Positions 35,587 through 43,614 of a stretch of DNA of 64,000 nt are shown here, in pieces. The stretch is from JAOAFX01 sp049700315. Its GTDB lineage: Bacteria > Hydrothermota > Tepidihabitantia > SM23-42 > JAOAFX01. The notes beneath the pieces were generated by a model. The model did not search any database, had not been told where the DNA came from, and saw only the letters and a program-made list of their open reading frames with translations. The position numbers and the translations under genes were made by a program. How positions within the stretch are numbered: position 1 is the first letter of the stretch; every line of letters begins with the position of its first letter. The stretch covers positions 1-64,000 of the forward strand of contig JBNAVN010000003.1 of the NCBI GenBank assembly GCA_049700315.1, written 5' to 3'.

Positions 35587-36112
35587 AAATCTACCAAGGG
35601 TCAATACCGAAATAAGAACCGAAAAAGTCAAACTGGTGGATGAAAATCGTCAGTATATGGGTATCTTTGATACTTCAATTGCCCTGCGCATTGCCCGCGA
35701 ACGCGGACTTGATCTTGTGGAGGTTGCACCTGATGCCCAACCACCAGTTTGTCGTTTAATGAATTTCGGACGATATGTTTATGAAAAGAAAAGACAGGAA
35801 CGGGAATCAAGGAAACATCAACATCAGACTCAGGTCCGAGAAATGCGTATGTCAATGAAGATATCAGACCATGATTATCAGGTGAAAATGAACAAGATAA
35901 AGGAATTTTTGGAGAGAGGCGACCGTGTAAAAGTGAAACTCAGACTGCGCGGCAGAGAGTTAATCCATGCACATTTAGGTATGAATCTGGTTGAAAGGGT
36001 GATCAATGATCTCCAGGCTATGGCCAAGGAAGAAGCACCGCCAAAACAGGAAGAACAGACTATTTCAGTGACTTTGATTCCACAAAGAACAAGAAAGGAG
36101 AACAAGGAATGA
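35582..36112 (+). CDS. infC: Translation initiation factor IF-3
   Basis: A 176-residue IF-3: N-domain with INTEIR-like VNTEIRTEKVKL and GIFDTSIALRIARERGLDLVEVAP, linker RKHQHQTQVREMRM, and C-domain with RLRGRELIHAHLG. It keeps the 30S subunit free and checks the initiator tRNA. The likely start is ATT 35582: AGGGGG (35571-35576) lies five bases upstream, while the GTG at 35576 is part of that ribosome site and the GTG at 35558 lies well inside thrS. Use of ATT would fit the known IF-3 autoregulation at rare start codons. Confidence 0.94.
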   Translation: MKNLPRVNTEIRTEKVKLVDENRQYMGIFDTSIALRIARERGLDLVEVAPDAQPPVCRLMNFGRYVYEKKRQERESRKHQHQTQVREMRMSMKISDHDYQVKMNKIKEFLERGDRVKVKLRLRGRELIHAHLGMNLVERVINDLQAMAKEEAPPKQEEQTISVTLIPQRTRKENKE

Positions 36113-36297
36113 GTAAACTGAAAACCAAGAGAGGCTGGCTAAAACGGGTCAAGATAAAAAAGAATGGTAAGATTCTGCGCTGGAAATCAGGGAAAAGGCA
36201 TCTTTTAACAGGAAAATCAAGAAAACGCAAGAGGAGGCTTTCAAAACTAACCCCGGTGTCCAAGGCAGATCTCAAAAGATATAAGGACTTTAGATAG
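36109..36297 (+). CDS. rpmI: 50S ribosomal protein L35
   Basis: A 62-residue L35, with a conserved basic run around residues 28-42 (KRHLLTGKSRKRKRRL) and the typical TPVSKADLKRYKDFR end. It overlaps infC by ATGA and completes the infC-rpmI part of the operon. A structured 200-base spacer separates it from rplT. Confidence 0.95.
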   Translation: MSKLKTKRGWLKRVKIKKNGKILRWKSGKRHLLTGKSRKRKRRLSKLTPVSKADLKRYKDFR

Positions 36298-36408
36298 ATT
36301 GTTCTGTCGCAACCAACCTTGAATTTTGCACAAGGAACAATCCTGTTGCACCTGGTGTACAGTTTTGCGCCAAGATTGCAAGGTTCGGTTGCTACAGCCT
36401 TGACAGAA
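36297..36408 (+). promoter_or_regulatory. Competing hairpins between rpmI and rplT
   Basis: Structure A is a local hairpin: GATTGTTC (36297-36304) with GAACAATC (36335-36342), and inside it CCTTG (36317-36321) with CAAGG (36331-36335). Structure B pairs over about 100 bases: TTCTGTC (36302-36308) with GACAGAA (36402-36408), GCAACC (36309-36314) with GGTTGC (36387-36392), AACCTTG (36315-36321) with CAAGGTT (36379-36385), one bulged C. A and B cannot form together. This could be an attenuator, an L20-responsive leader, or a dispersed palindromic element. Confidence 0.55.
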
Positions 36409-36427
36409 TTTGTGTTATGGTTATAAT
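36400..36427 (+). promoter_or_regulatory. Internal promoter of rplT-pheST
   Basis: TTGACA (36400-36405), 16-base spacer, TATAAT (36422-36427). Its leader of about 65 bases contains CTGAAATTTCAG, which can fold on itself, and TGCC/GGCA around it, before AAAGGAG and ATG 36498. Confidence 0.75.
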
Positions 36428-36497
36428 CTCTCGGAATGCCCGAAAACTGAAATTTCAGGCAATCCAGAAAAAGAATTTAAAGAAAGGAGCATGACAG

Positions 36498-36866
36498 ATG
36501 CCAAGAACAAAGAATGCACCATATACGAGAAAACGTCGAAAAAAATGGCTTAAGGCAGCAAAAGGATATTGGGGAGCAAAGCACCGCCTTTATAAGACTG
36601 CGAGAATACAGGTAATGAAGGCATGGCTCTCTGCTTATCGAGAACGAAAACGGAAAAAAAGGGTTTTCAGGGCGTTATGGATCACAAGGATAAATGCAGC
36701 CTTAAGGGAAAAAGGATTAAAGTATTCTGAATTTATTAATTCTCTGAAGAAGAACAACATAGAGATTGATCGCAAAACCCTGGCAATGCTCGCTTATGAG
36801 CATCCTGAGGAATTCAATTCCCTGGTTGAAGCCTGTAAGGCAATTAAGGAACAGCCAAAGGCATAG
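36498..36866 (+). CDS. rplT: 50S ribosomal protein L20
   Basis: A 122-residue L20. The long basic N-terminal helix (RKRRKKWLKAAKGYWGAKH), RVFRALWITRINAA and the EFNSLV end are typical. L20 is needed for early 50S assembly and is the autogenous repressor of its operon in many bacteria. AAAGGAG lies eight bases before the ATG. Its own promoter at 36400 separates it from rpmI. Confidence 0.96.
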   Translation: MPRTKNAPYTRKRRKKWLKAAKGYWGAKHRLYKTARIQVMKAWLSAYRERKRKKRVFRALWITRINAALREKGLKYSEFINSLKKNNIEIDRKTLAMLAYEHPEEFNSLVEACKAIKEQPKA

Positions 36867-36873
36867 ACAGAAA

Positions 36874-37875
36874 ATGGAAAAAAAATTAGAAGAAATTAAG
36901 GCAACGATTGAAAACGAACTGCATAATATTAAGGATACAAAGACCCTTGAAGCATTCAGGATCAGGTATCTGGGTAGAAAAGGTATGTTAAATGAATTGA
37001 TCAAAGAACTTGTGAATCTGCCCGTTGAGGAAAGAAGAAAAATAGGCAGCGAGATAAATGTCCTGAAGTCAAGATTGAATGAAATCCTGAGTACACGACA
37101 AACAGAATTTGCCCAAACCACAGTCCCGAGAATTGATCCCTTATTACCCGGTAGAATGGGTTATGTTGGACATCGTCACCCCATTTCATTAATCCTTGAT
37201 GAAATAGAATCATTTTTCGAAAACCTTGGCTTTGTTGTTGCCTCAGGTCCAGAGATTGAATATGACTGGTACAACTTTGAAGCATTGAACATACCCAAAG
37301 ACCATCCAGCACGAGACAATTTTTCAAGTCTTTATATCTCAGATGAACTTTTGTTGAGAAGCCATACCTCACCGGTCCAGATAAGGGTAATGGAAAAGAC
37401 AAAACCACCGATCAAAATCATCTGTCCGGGAAGATGCTACAGATTTGATCCATTTGATCCAAGTCATTCACCGGTATTCCATCAAGTTGAGGTTTTGTAT
37501 GTTGATAAAGGTGTATCCTTTGGCGAATTGAAATGGCTACTCGGTGAGTTCGTGAGACATATTTTTGGTCCCAAAACGAAATACGAACTCAGACCGAGTT
37601 TCTTTCCATTCACCGAACCTTCTGGTGAACTCGCGATAAGTTGTTCAGTTTGTCAGGGTGAAGGCTGTCCGGTTTGTGGTAATACCGGTTGGCTGGAAAT
37701 GTTAGGATGTGGAATGGTCCATCCCCAGGTCTTAAAGAATGTGAAGATTTCACCAAAGGAATATTCTGGTTATGCCCTGGGTATGGGCATTGAACGAGTC
37801 GCCATTATTAAATATCTGATAGATGATATACGGGTTTTTTATAATAATGATATGAGATTCTTGGAACAGTTTTAA
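36874..37875 (+). CDS. pheS: Phenylalanyl-tRNA synthetase alpha subunit
   Basis: A 333-residue class IIc alpha chain: N-terminal coiled coil (about 1-85), then the catalytic core with GHRHPIS, RSHTSPVQIRVM (motif 2 region), GRCYRFDPFDPSHSPVFHQVE and GMGIERVAI (motif 3). Start at ATG 36874, eight bases after the rplT stop; the open frame extends upstream into rplT but homology begins here. The ribosome site is weak. It pairs with pheT downstream to form the alpha2-beta2 enzyme. Confidence 0.95.
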   Translation: MEKKLEEIKATIENELHNIKDTKTLEAFRIRYLGRKGMLNELIKELVNLPVEERRKIGSEINVLKSRLNEILSTRQTEFAQTTVPRIDPLLPGRMGYVGHRHPISLILDEIESFFENLGFVVASGPEIEYDWYNFEALNIPKDHPARDNFSSLYISDELLLRSHTSPVQIRVMEKTKPPIKIICPGRCYRFDPFDPSHSPVFHQVEVLYVDKGVSFGELKWLLGEFVRHIFGPKTKYELRPSFFPFTEPSGELAISCSVCQGEGCPVCGNTGWLEMLGCGMVHPQVLKNVKISPKEYSGYALGMGIERVAIIKYLIDDIRVFYNNDMRFLEQF

Positions 37876-37922
37876 GAATATGATGGCAAAGGTAGAAAAC
37901 GAAAGTGTAAATAGGAGAAGGA

Positions 37923-40244
37923 ATGTTAGTTTCTGTTAAGTGGCTTGAGGAATTGCTCAATTCAAAACTTGATGTGAAAGCACTGGAGAATGCCGCGAAC
38001 AATCTTGGAATGGAGATTGTCCAGCAGTACAATTATTGTCCCGGAGATATTATCATTGGTAAAATTCTTAAAATCACACCCCACCCTACTTTAAAGAATT
38101 TACAAATACTGGATATCAAAACTCATGCACACCATCAGATTGTTACATCTGCAACCAACATCAAGTTGAATGATCTTGTGTTTGTAGTACCCGCAGGAAA
38201 GAAATTTAAAGACCAGACTGTTGGAGAAAGAAACTTTGATGGTATTAAATCAAATGGCATGCTTGTGAGCGACGAAGAAATGGGCATTGCAGAAAAATCA
38301 ACGGGTGTCATTGTCCTGGATAAGGGAATGGAAGGAAAAGATTTTGTGGATGTGTATGACAATATCGTTCTGGATGTAAAAGTCAGTGCGAATCGTCCAG
38401 ACCTTTTGTCGGTAACCGGACTGGCACGGGAATTCAGTTTAGGACTGGGGATAAAATTTGTCTGTAAAGAAAAAATCCCTGACCAGATAAATCACATTGA
38501 CAAATCCTGGGTAAATATCAAAGACCTGGACGGTTGTCCAAGATATACGGCAAGAATATTTGAAGATGTAAGAATTGCGGAGTCTCCATTTTCTATAAAA
38601 TGGCGCCTTTCCTGTATGGGAATGAAAGGTATAAACAATGTGGTTGACATCACAAACATCAATATGTTACTCTTTGGTCAACCTTTGCATCCATTTGACC
38701 TTGATTTATTGAAAGAGCCCATAGTAATCAGACGGGCGCAGAAAAATGAACAGTTTGTAACCCTTGAAGGAACCGTCTTCAAGTTAGATGAAAACGATCT
38801 TGTAATTGCTGATAAAAACGGACCGGTTGCCCTTGCAGGCATAATCGGTGCCCGGTGTTCCCAGATCACGCACTCAACCCGACGCATATTGTTAGAAAGT
38901 GCTTTTTTCAATCCCCAGCGCGTTGCCCACACAAGAAGACGTCTGGGTATTCAGACCGAGGCATCTATGAGGTTTGAACGCGGTGCAGATTTATCAATGG
39001 TTGATGAAGTATCAAGAATAACCAGTGAAGATTTTAAAACCTGTGCAGGTGCAAAGGAATCAAGATTCATTGGTACCGGGAAAAAAGCAAAACCAAGGAT
39101 AATACCATTCTCCCGAAATCATTTGAATACCATACTTTCTCTAAAATTAAGCAGTGATGAAATAAAGAACATATTGAATAAGTCAGAAATCAAAATCACC
39201 GGTAAAAATCAACTCAAGGCGAAAATCCCTCATTATCGTTATGACCTCCAGATTGCCGAAGACCTATATGAAGAGGTAGCACGGATATATGGTTATATGA
39301 ATATTCCTGATGTCCTGCCTGGACGCTGGGCTGTTACTAAAATCTATGATAAGAGCAGAACCTTCGTTAAATTCCTGAAATCATATATGATTGGACTTGG
39401 TTTCAGTGAAACCTATAATCTCTCACTTGTGTCCAGTCAAAGGTTGAGCGAACTTGGATACAGTGAGTTTGTCAAATTAAAGAATCCGTTGAATGAACGT
39501 TTTGATGCATTAAGACCCACTCTGTTTTTAGGATTACTTGATGCAGTCCAATACAATCTCTCAAAGGGAAATTACTCACTAAAACTCTTTGAGGTTGGAA
39601 ACATACTCCTGGGTGGTGAACCATTCCAGGAAAAAAGGCTTGGTGTCATTATGGGTGGTGAACGTTACCCGAATTTCTGGGAAAAGAACGATCAAATTCT
39701 AAACTATTATGATGCCAAAGGTGCAGTAGAGATGATCTTTGAAGCATTGAGAATAAGGGAAATTCGCTTTGTTCACCATAGACAATCAGGATTCAGTCAG
39801 GTAACAAGAATCCTGTTTTCTGACAAAGACCTCGGATACCTGGGCATCATTGCCCCGGAATTCTGTGAGCGTGAATTCTTCTTTTTTGAATTATCAATTG
39901 ACCGGATACTTTCGCTTGTTAATGAACCATTTTATAATCCGCCACCAAAATTTCCTGCGAATATTCGTGACCTTGCCTTCTTGTTTGATGAGACCACTGA
40001 AGTGCCTCAGGTAAAAGATCTTATCGCACGCGTTGCTGGTCCAATCCTTGACAAAATTATACTCTTTGATTATTATAAAGGTAAGAATCTGCCCTCAAAC
40101 AAAAAGAATTTGGGGTTCAGACTATTTTTCAAGGCGCCGGACCGGACCTTAACCGATGAAGAAGTTGATCGGTTTGTTAAAAAAATAGTTGATGAGGTCT
40201 CAGGTAATTTTGGGGCTATTTTGAGAACAAAGGAGACAAATTGA
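37923..40244 (+). CDS. pheT: Phenylalanyl-tRNA synthetase beta subunit
   Basis: A 773-residue beta chain: tRNA-binding OB domain (about 40-150), B3/B4 editing domain (about 210-370, with CMGMKGINNVVDITN), B5 (about 400-475), catalytic-like core (about 490-680) and the ferredoxin-fold anticodon domain (about 683-773, ending GAILRTKE). AGGAG precedes the ATG. The stop overlaps a small coiled-coil gene, and zapA, 6S RNA and rny follow, a conserved neighbourhood in bacteria. Confidence 0.95.
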   Translation: MLVSVKWLEELLNSKLDVKALENAANNLGMEIVQQYNYCPGDIIIGKILKITPHPTLKNLQILDIKTHAHHQIVTSATNIKLNDLVFVVPAGKKFKDQTVGERNFDGIKSNGMLVSDEEMGIAEKSTGVIVLDKGMEGKDFVDVYDNIVLDVKVSANRPDLLSVTGLAREFSLGLGIKFVCKEKIPDQINHIDKSWVNIKDLDGCPRYTARIFEDVRIAESPFSIKWRLSCMGMKGINNVVDITNINMLLFGQPLHPFDLDLLKEPIVIRRAQKNEQFVTLEGTVFKLDENDLVIADKNGPVALAGIIGARCSQITHSTRRILLESAFFNPQRVAHTRRRLGIQTEASMRFERGADLSMVDEVSRITSEDFKTCAGAKESRFIGTGKKAKPRIIPFSRNHLNTILSLKLSSDEIKNILNKSEIKITGKNQLKAKIPHYRYDLQIAEDLYEEVARIYGYMNIPDVLPGRWAVTKIYDKSRTFVKFLKSYMIGLGFSETYNLSLVSSQRLSELGYSEFVKLKNPLNERFDALRPTLFLGLLDAVQYNLSKGNYSLKLFEVGNILLGGEPFQEKRLGVIMGGERYPNFWEKNDQILNYYDAKGAVEMIFEALRIREIRFVHHRQSGFSQVTRILFSDKDLGYLGIIAPEFCEREFFFFELSIDRILSLVNEPFYNPPPKFPANIRDLAFLFDETTEVPQVKDLIARVAGPILDKIILFDYYKGKNLPSNKKNLGFRLFFKAPDRTLTDEEVDRFVKKIVDEVSGNFGAILRTKETN

Positions 40245-40417
40245 ACGGAATAGCAAAACTTGAAGAAAAAGTTGATAGGTTAATAAATTTGATAAATGAA
40301 TTGAAACAAAAGATCAGTGAACTTGAAGAAGAAAATAGACAATTGAAAGAGAAAGAAGAAGAAGTAAGAAAACGGGTTGACGGCCTGATTGAAAAGATTG
40401 ATACAATGACATTATGA
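40241..40417 (+). CDS. Short coiled-coil protein, ZapB-like
   Basis: A 58-residue protein made almost entirely of one heptad coiled coil: L and I recur every three to four residues from KLEEKVDRLINLI through LEEENRQLKEKEEEV to GLIEKIDTM. The start is TTG 40241, overlapping the pheT stop, with AGGAG (40231-40235) five bases upstream. It lies directly before zapA. ZapB in other bacteria is a similar short coiled coil that works with ZapA at the Z-ring, so a division role is suggested by size, fold and position, not by sequence identity. It is too short to stand out as an ORF by length alone. Confidence 0.7.
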   Translation: MNGIAKLEEKVDRLINLINELKQKISELEEENRQLKEKEEEVRKRVDGLIEKIDTMTL

Positions 40418-40463
40418 GTGTATCTTTTGAGAGTCTGATTTTGCAGAGGCATTAGGAGCAATC

Positions 40464-40760
40464 TTGAAAAAAAGTCAAGCCAACGAAGTTGTGGTCAATA
40501 TCTTCGGAAATGACTATCGGATAACCTCCGAAGATATGGACGAGGAACGAATTAAGAAAATAGCCGAAATTGTGGATAAGAAGATGCGGGATATTCACCG
40601 TGAATTTCCCCTGCCATCAACCACCAAGATTGCCGTGCTCGCCTGTTTGAATTTGGTTGATGAGTATCTGCAGAAAGAAGAGCATCTTAGCAAGAAAAAT
40701 TTGGAATTGGAACAAAGAATTAATACGTTGATCCTCAAGATTGATGAGGTAATTACTTAA
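40464..40760 (+). CDS. zapA: Cell division protein ZapA
   Basis: A 98-residue ZapA: the beta-hairpin head VVVNIFGNDYRITSED (residues 8-23), the YLQKEEH-type helix after IAVLACLNLVDE, and a C-terminal coiled coil. It bundles FtsZ filaments at the division site. It starts at TTG 40464 with TTAGGAGC upstream. Its last codons contain the promoter of the 6S RNA that follows directly, matching the zapA-ssrS order of many bacteria. Confidence 0.9.
   Translation: MKKSQANEVVVNIFGNDYRITSEDMDEERIKKIAEIVDKKMRDIHREFPLPSTTKIAVLACLNLVDEYLQKEEHLSKKNLELEQRINTLILKIDEVIT
40728..40755 (+). promoter_or_regulatory. Promoter of 6S RNA, inside zapA
   Basis: TTGATC (40728-40733), 16-base spacer, TAATTA (40750-40755). 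Seven bases further, at about 40762, the predicted 6S RNA begins. Confidence 0.6.
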
Positions 40761-40761
40761 T

Positions 40762-40917
40762 TCGTTCCCTGCGATGCTCGTGATGGGCATTAAGTCTTGA
40801 GCCAACACCCATCGTTTGGGAGCCAAGTTCGGCTACAGGTTTTCCTGTAGTTGACAGGCGCCCACTTTAACCCTGGGTTCAAAGACTTTTTCCCACACGG
40901 CATACGCGGGGAACTTT
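40762..40917 (+). ncRNA. ssrS: 6S RNA
   Basis: A closing stem GTTCCCTGCG (40764-40773) pairs with CGCGGGGAAC (40905-40914) with one G-U. Inside are the features of 6S RNA: GATGCTCGTGATGGGC just after the 5' stem, TTAACCCTGGGTTCAAAG on the 3' side (compare TTGAACCAAGGGTTCAA of E. coli) and ACGGCATACGCGGGG before the end. The open central bubble would mimic an open promoter and hold the housekeeping RNA polymerase in stationary phase. Location directly after zapA is the classic one. The 5' end agrees with the promoter in zapA. Ends are approximate. Confidence 0.88.
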
Positions 40918-40927
40918 CTAAGATTTT

Positions 40928-40955
40928 CCTGGGGCTGATAATTATCAGCCCCAGG
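40928..40955. repeat. Perfect 28-base palindrome before rny
   Basis: CCTGGGGCTGATAA is followed at once by its exact complement TTATCAGCCCCAGG, centre at 40941/40942. It lies between the 6S RNA and the AGGAGG of rny. No T-run follows, so it is a poor Rho-independent terminator; it may protect the 6S 3' end, act as an operator, or be an RNase processing site. Confidence 0.85.
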
Positions 40956-40970
40956 TCCAAGGAGGTTTAT

Positions 40971-42524
40971 ATGACAGTGCTAATAATCGCCATAATTATT
41001 CTGGCTTTAGAAGCAATTCTTGTTGCTTATTTCTATCTCAGGTATAACCGGGCAAAAATAATCAGTGCCCAGGATGAAGCAAGAAAAATAATTGAGGATG
41101 CAAAAAAAGAGGCAGAGAATTATCGTAAGTCGGCTGAAATTGCTGCAAAAGAACACTGGTATCAGGAAAAGTTAAATTTTGAAAAAGAAACCCTGAACCG
41201 CCGAAGGGAGATTGAAAAAGCGGAAAGACGTTTACTGGAAAAAGAAAACAGTTTTGAAAGGCGTGAAAGGCTTATCATTGATAAAGAAAAAGAACTGATA
41301 AACAAAGAACATAACCTGCAGAATAGAGAAAAAATCATCCAGGTAAAATCAGAAAGACTTGACCAGTTGATCAAAGAGGAAACCGAAGCACTACAAAAAA
41401 TTGCCAATCTTTCAAGGGAAGAAGCCAAAACCGCCTTGATGAAAAACCTGGAGGATGAGGCAAGACACGAGGCATCTGCCCTGTTGAATCGCATAAAAGA
41501 AGAGGCACGACAAAAGGCGGATGAGACTGCGCGTGAGATCATTATCCAGGCAATCCAGCGGTGCGCGACAGGTCATACTACAGAATCAACAATCTCGGTT
41601 GTATCAATCCCTTCAGAAGAAATGAAAGGAAGGATCATCGGCAGAGAAGGTAGAAACATTCGGGCATTTGAAAATTTAACCGGCGTTGAGGTAATCATAG
41701 ATGATACACCAGAAACCATTTCCTTATCCTGCTTTGACCCGGTACGAAGAGAGATTGCCCGCCTGGCAATGTCAAAATTGATTTCCGACGGCAGAATTCA
41801 TCCGGCACGCATCGAAGAAGTTGTGAAGAATGCGCAAAAAGAAATTGAAACGACAATAAAAAATACTGGTGAAGAAATCTGTCTGGAATTGGGAATAATT
41901 GGTCTGGCACCGGAGATTGTAAGACATTTAGGCAAAATGCGGTTTCGCACAAGTTATGGTCAGAATTTATTGCAACACTCAAAAGAAGTTGCCTTCCTTT
42001 CTGCCCTCATTGCCCAGGAGTTGGGCTTGGACCCGGTCATTGCAAAGCGAGCAGGATTATTGCATGACCTGGGAAAGGTTGCTGATGTCACAATGGAAGG
42101 TTCTCATGCCGAGATCGGGGCAGAACTTGCGGCCAAGTTTAATGAAAGTGACACCATAGTCAATGCCCTTGCTGCCCACCATGAGGAAAGTATGCCAAAC
42201 ACTCCTTATGCGTTCATTGTGGAGATTGCGGATTCAATTTCAGGCGCAAGGCCCGGTGCAAGACGAGAAACCATTGAGGCATATATTAAGAGATTAAAGG
42301 CACTTGAAGAAGTCGTTTCATCTTTCAATGGTGTGGATAGGGTCTATGCGATTCAGGCAGGTCGTGAAGTGCGCGTAATGGTCAACCCCGGAGCGGTTTC
42401 AGATACTGAAGTGACAAATATGGCAAATGACATCGCCCGCAGGATTGAAAAAGAAATTCAATATCCTGGCCAGATAAAGGTGACCGTGGTGCGCGAGACC
42501 AGGGCAATAGAAATAGCGAAGTAA
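40971..42524 (+). CDS. rny: Ribonuclease Y
   Basis: A 517-residue RNase Y: N-terminal membrane helix (about 2-22), long coiled coil (about 25-200, dense in E, K and R), KH domain (about 207-270, GRIIGREGRNIRAFENLTG) and HD domain (about 325-430, HDLGKVAD and HHEES). It is the membrane-bound endonuclease that starts mRNA decay. ATG 40971 is chosen because AGGAGG lies five bases upstream and the protein begins with the membrane helix; the frame upstream runs through the 6S RNA. Confidence 0.96.
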   Translation: MTVLIIAIIILALEAILVAYFYLRYNRAKIISAQDEARKIIEDAKKEAENYRKSAEIAAKEHWYQEKLNFEKETLNRRREIEKAERRLLEKENSFERRERLIIDKEKELINKEHNLQNREKIIQVKSERLDQLIKEETEALQKIANLSREEAKTALMKNLEDEARHEASALLNRIKEEARQKADETAREIIIQAIQRCATGHTTESTISVVSIPSEEMKGRIIGREGRNIRAFENLTGVEVIIDDTPETISLSCFDPVRREIARLAMSKLISDGRIHPARIEEVVKNAQKEIETTIKNTGEEICLELGIIGLAPEIVRHLGKMRFRTSYGQNLLQHSKEVAFLSALIAQELGLDPVIAKRAGLLHDLGKVADVTMEGSHAEIGAELAAKFNESDTIVNALAAHHEESMPNTPYAFIVEIADSISGARPGARRETIEAYIKRLKALEEVVSSFNGVDRVYAIQAGREVRVMVNPGAVSDTEVTNMANDIARRIEKEIQYPGQIKVTVVRETRAIEIAK

Positions 42525-42537
42525 GAAGAACATTGGC

Positions 42538-42565
42538 TTGACTTTTGATTTTTTTTTATTATAAT
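42538..42565 (+). promoter_or_regulatory. Promoter of tdh cluster
   Basis: TTGACT (42538-42543), 16-base spacer containing nine T in a row, TATAAT (42560-42565), five bases to ATG 42571. Leaderless. Confidence 0.8.
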
Positions 42566-42570
42566 TGCCC

Positions 42571-43608
42571 ATGGCAATGATGAAAGCAGTAGTTAAAACA
42601 AAATCTGAACCCGGCGCAGAATTAATTGATGTACCAATCCCGACACCAGGGCCTGACCAGGTTCTGGTAAAAGTTTTAGCAACTTCAATCTGTGGAACTG
42701 ATCTCCATATCTTCCAATGGAATGAATGGGCACAAAAAAGAATAAAAAGAGTTCCTCAGATTATGGGGCATGAATTATGCGGACAGGTTGTTGAAGTTGG
42801 CGCCAATGTCCCGCATATTAAAAAAGACAGCATTATCTCTGCGGAAACCCATATTGCCTGTGGATATTGTTTTCTCTGTCGGAATGGACTTGGACATATC
42901 TGCGAGAATGTAAAGATATTTGGTGTTGATGTTGATGGGGTATTTGCTGAATATGCAGTTATTCCAGCAACCAATGCCTGGGTCATTGAGGATAAAATAC
43001 CCAATGATTATGTTTCGGTGATGGAACCACTGGGCAATGCAATCCACACTGTTCTCGCCGGTGATATTGCTGGCAACACGGTGTTGGTCACTGGTTGCGG
43101 CCCGATAGGACTTATGTCTATTGCGGTCTGCAAAATCTGCGGTGCAACCAAAATAATCGCCACAGAAATAAATGAATTCAGATTGCAAATGGCAAAAAAG
43201 ATAGGAGCAGACATTGTTTTGAACCCAAAGAAAAACAAAATCATTGATTCAATAATGCAAAATACCAATGGTAAAGGCGTAGATGTAGTACTTGAAATGT
43301 CGGGCAATCAAACCGCAATTACTGAAGGATTGAAAAGTCTAAGACCTGGTGGCAGGTATTCTATCTTGGGAATTCCAGACCGACCCCTCAAAATAGACCT
43401 TGCAGAAATTGTTTTCAAGTACTTTACAATTCAGGGAATAAATGGCCGGCTAATGTTTTCAACCTGGTATAAGAGCACAAGATTCCTCGCATCTGGCAGA
43501 CTTGACCTTGATCCTGTCATCACCCATCGGTTGCGCCTGGAAGAATTTCAGAAGGGAATGGAATTGATGGAAAGCGGTAATTGTGGTAAAATTCTTTTAT
43601 ATCCATAA
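42571..43608 (+). CDS. tdh: L-threonine 3-dehydrogenase
   Basis: A 345-residue zinc alcohol-dehydrogenase-type TDH. Catalytic zinc ligands: SICGTDLHIF (Cys) and GHEL (His, Glu); structural zinc: ACGYCFLCRNGLGHIC (four Cys); Rossmann motif VTGCGPIGLMS. GVDVDGVFAEYAVIP and WNEWAQKRI match TDH rather than other ADHs. It oxidises threonine to 2-amino-3-oxobutyrate with NAD. With kbl, three genes on, it gives glycine and acetyl-CoA. The start follows the -10 box by five bases, so TTG 42565 is excluded. Confidence 0.94.
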   Translation: MAMMKAVVKTKSEPGAELIDVPIPTPGPDQVLVKVLATSICGTDLHIFQWNEWAQKRIKRVPQIMGHELCGQVVEVGANVPHIKKDSIISAETHIACGYCFLCRNGLGHICENVKIFGVDVDGVFAEYAVIPATNAWVIEDKIPNDYVSVMEPLGNAIHTVLAGDIAGNTVLVTGCGPIGLMSIAVCKICGATKIIATEINEFRLQMAKKIGADIVLNPKKNKIIDSIMQNTNGKGVDVVLEMSGNQTAITEGLKSLRPGGRYSILGIPDRPLKIDLAEIVFKYFTIQGINGRLMFSTWYKSTRFLASGRLDLDPVITHRLRLEEFQKGMELMESGNCGKILLYP

Positions 43609-43614
43609 TCACTG

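Noticed and set aside
40928..40955. Rho-independent terminator of 6S RNA
   Set aside because: The stem is perfect, but no T-run follows on either strand and the rny ribosome site begins a few bases later.
40851..40970. Upstream extension of rny
   Set aside because: It runs through the 6S RNA and the palindrome; the membrane helix starts at ATG 40971, which has AGGAGG.
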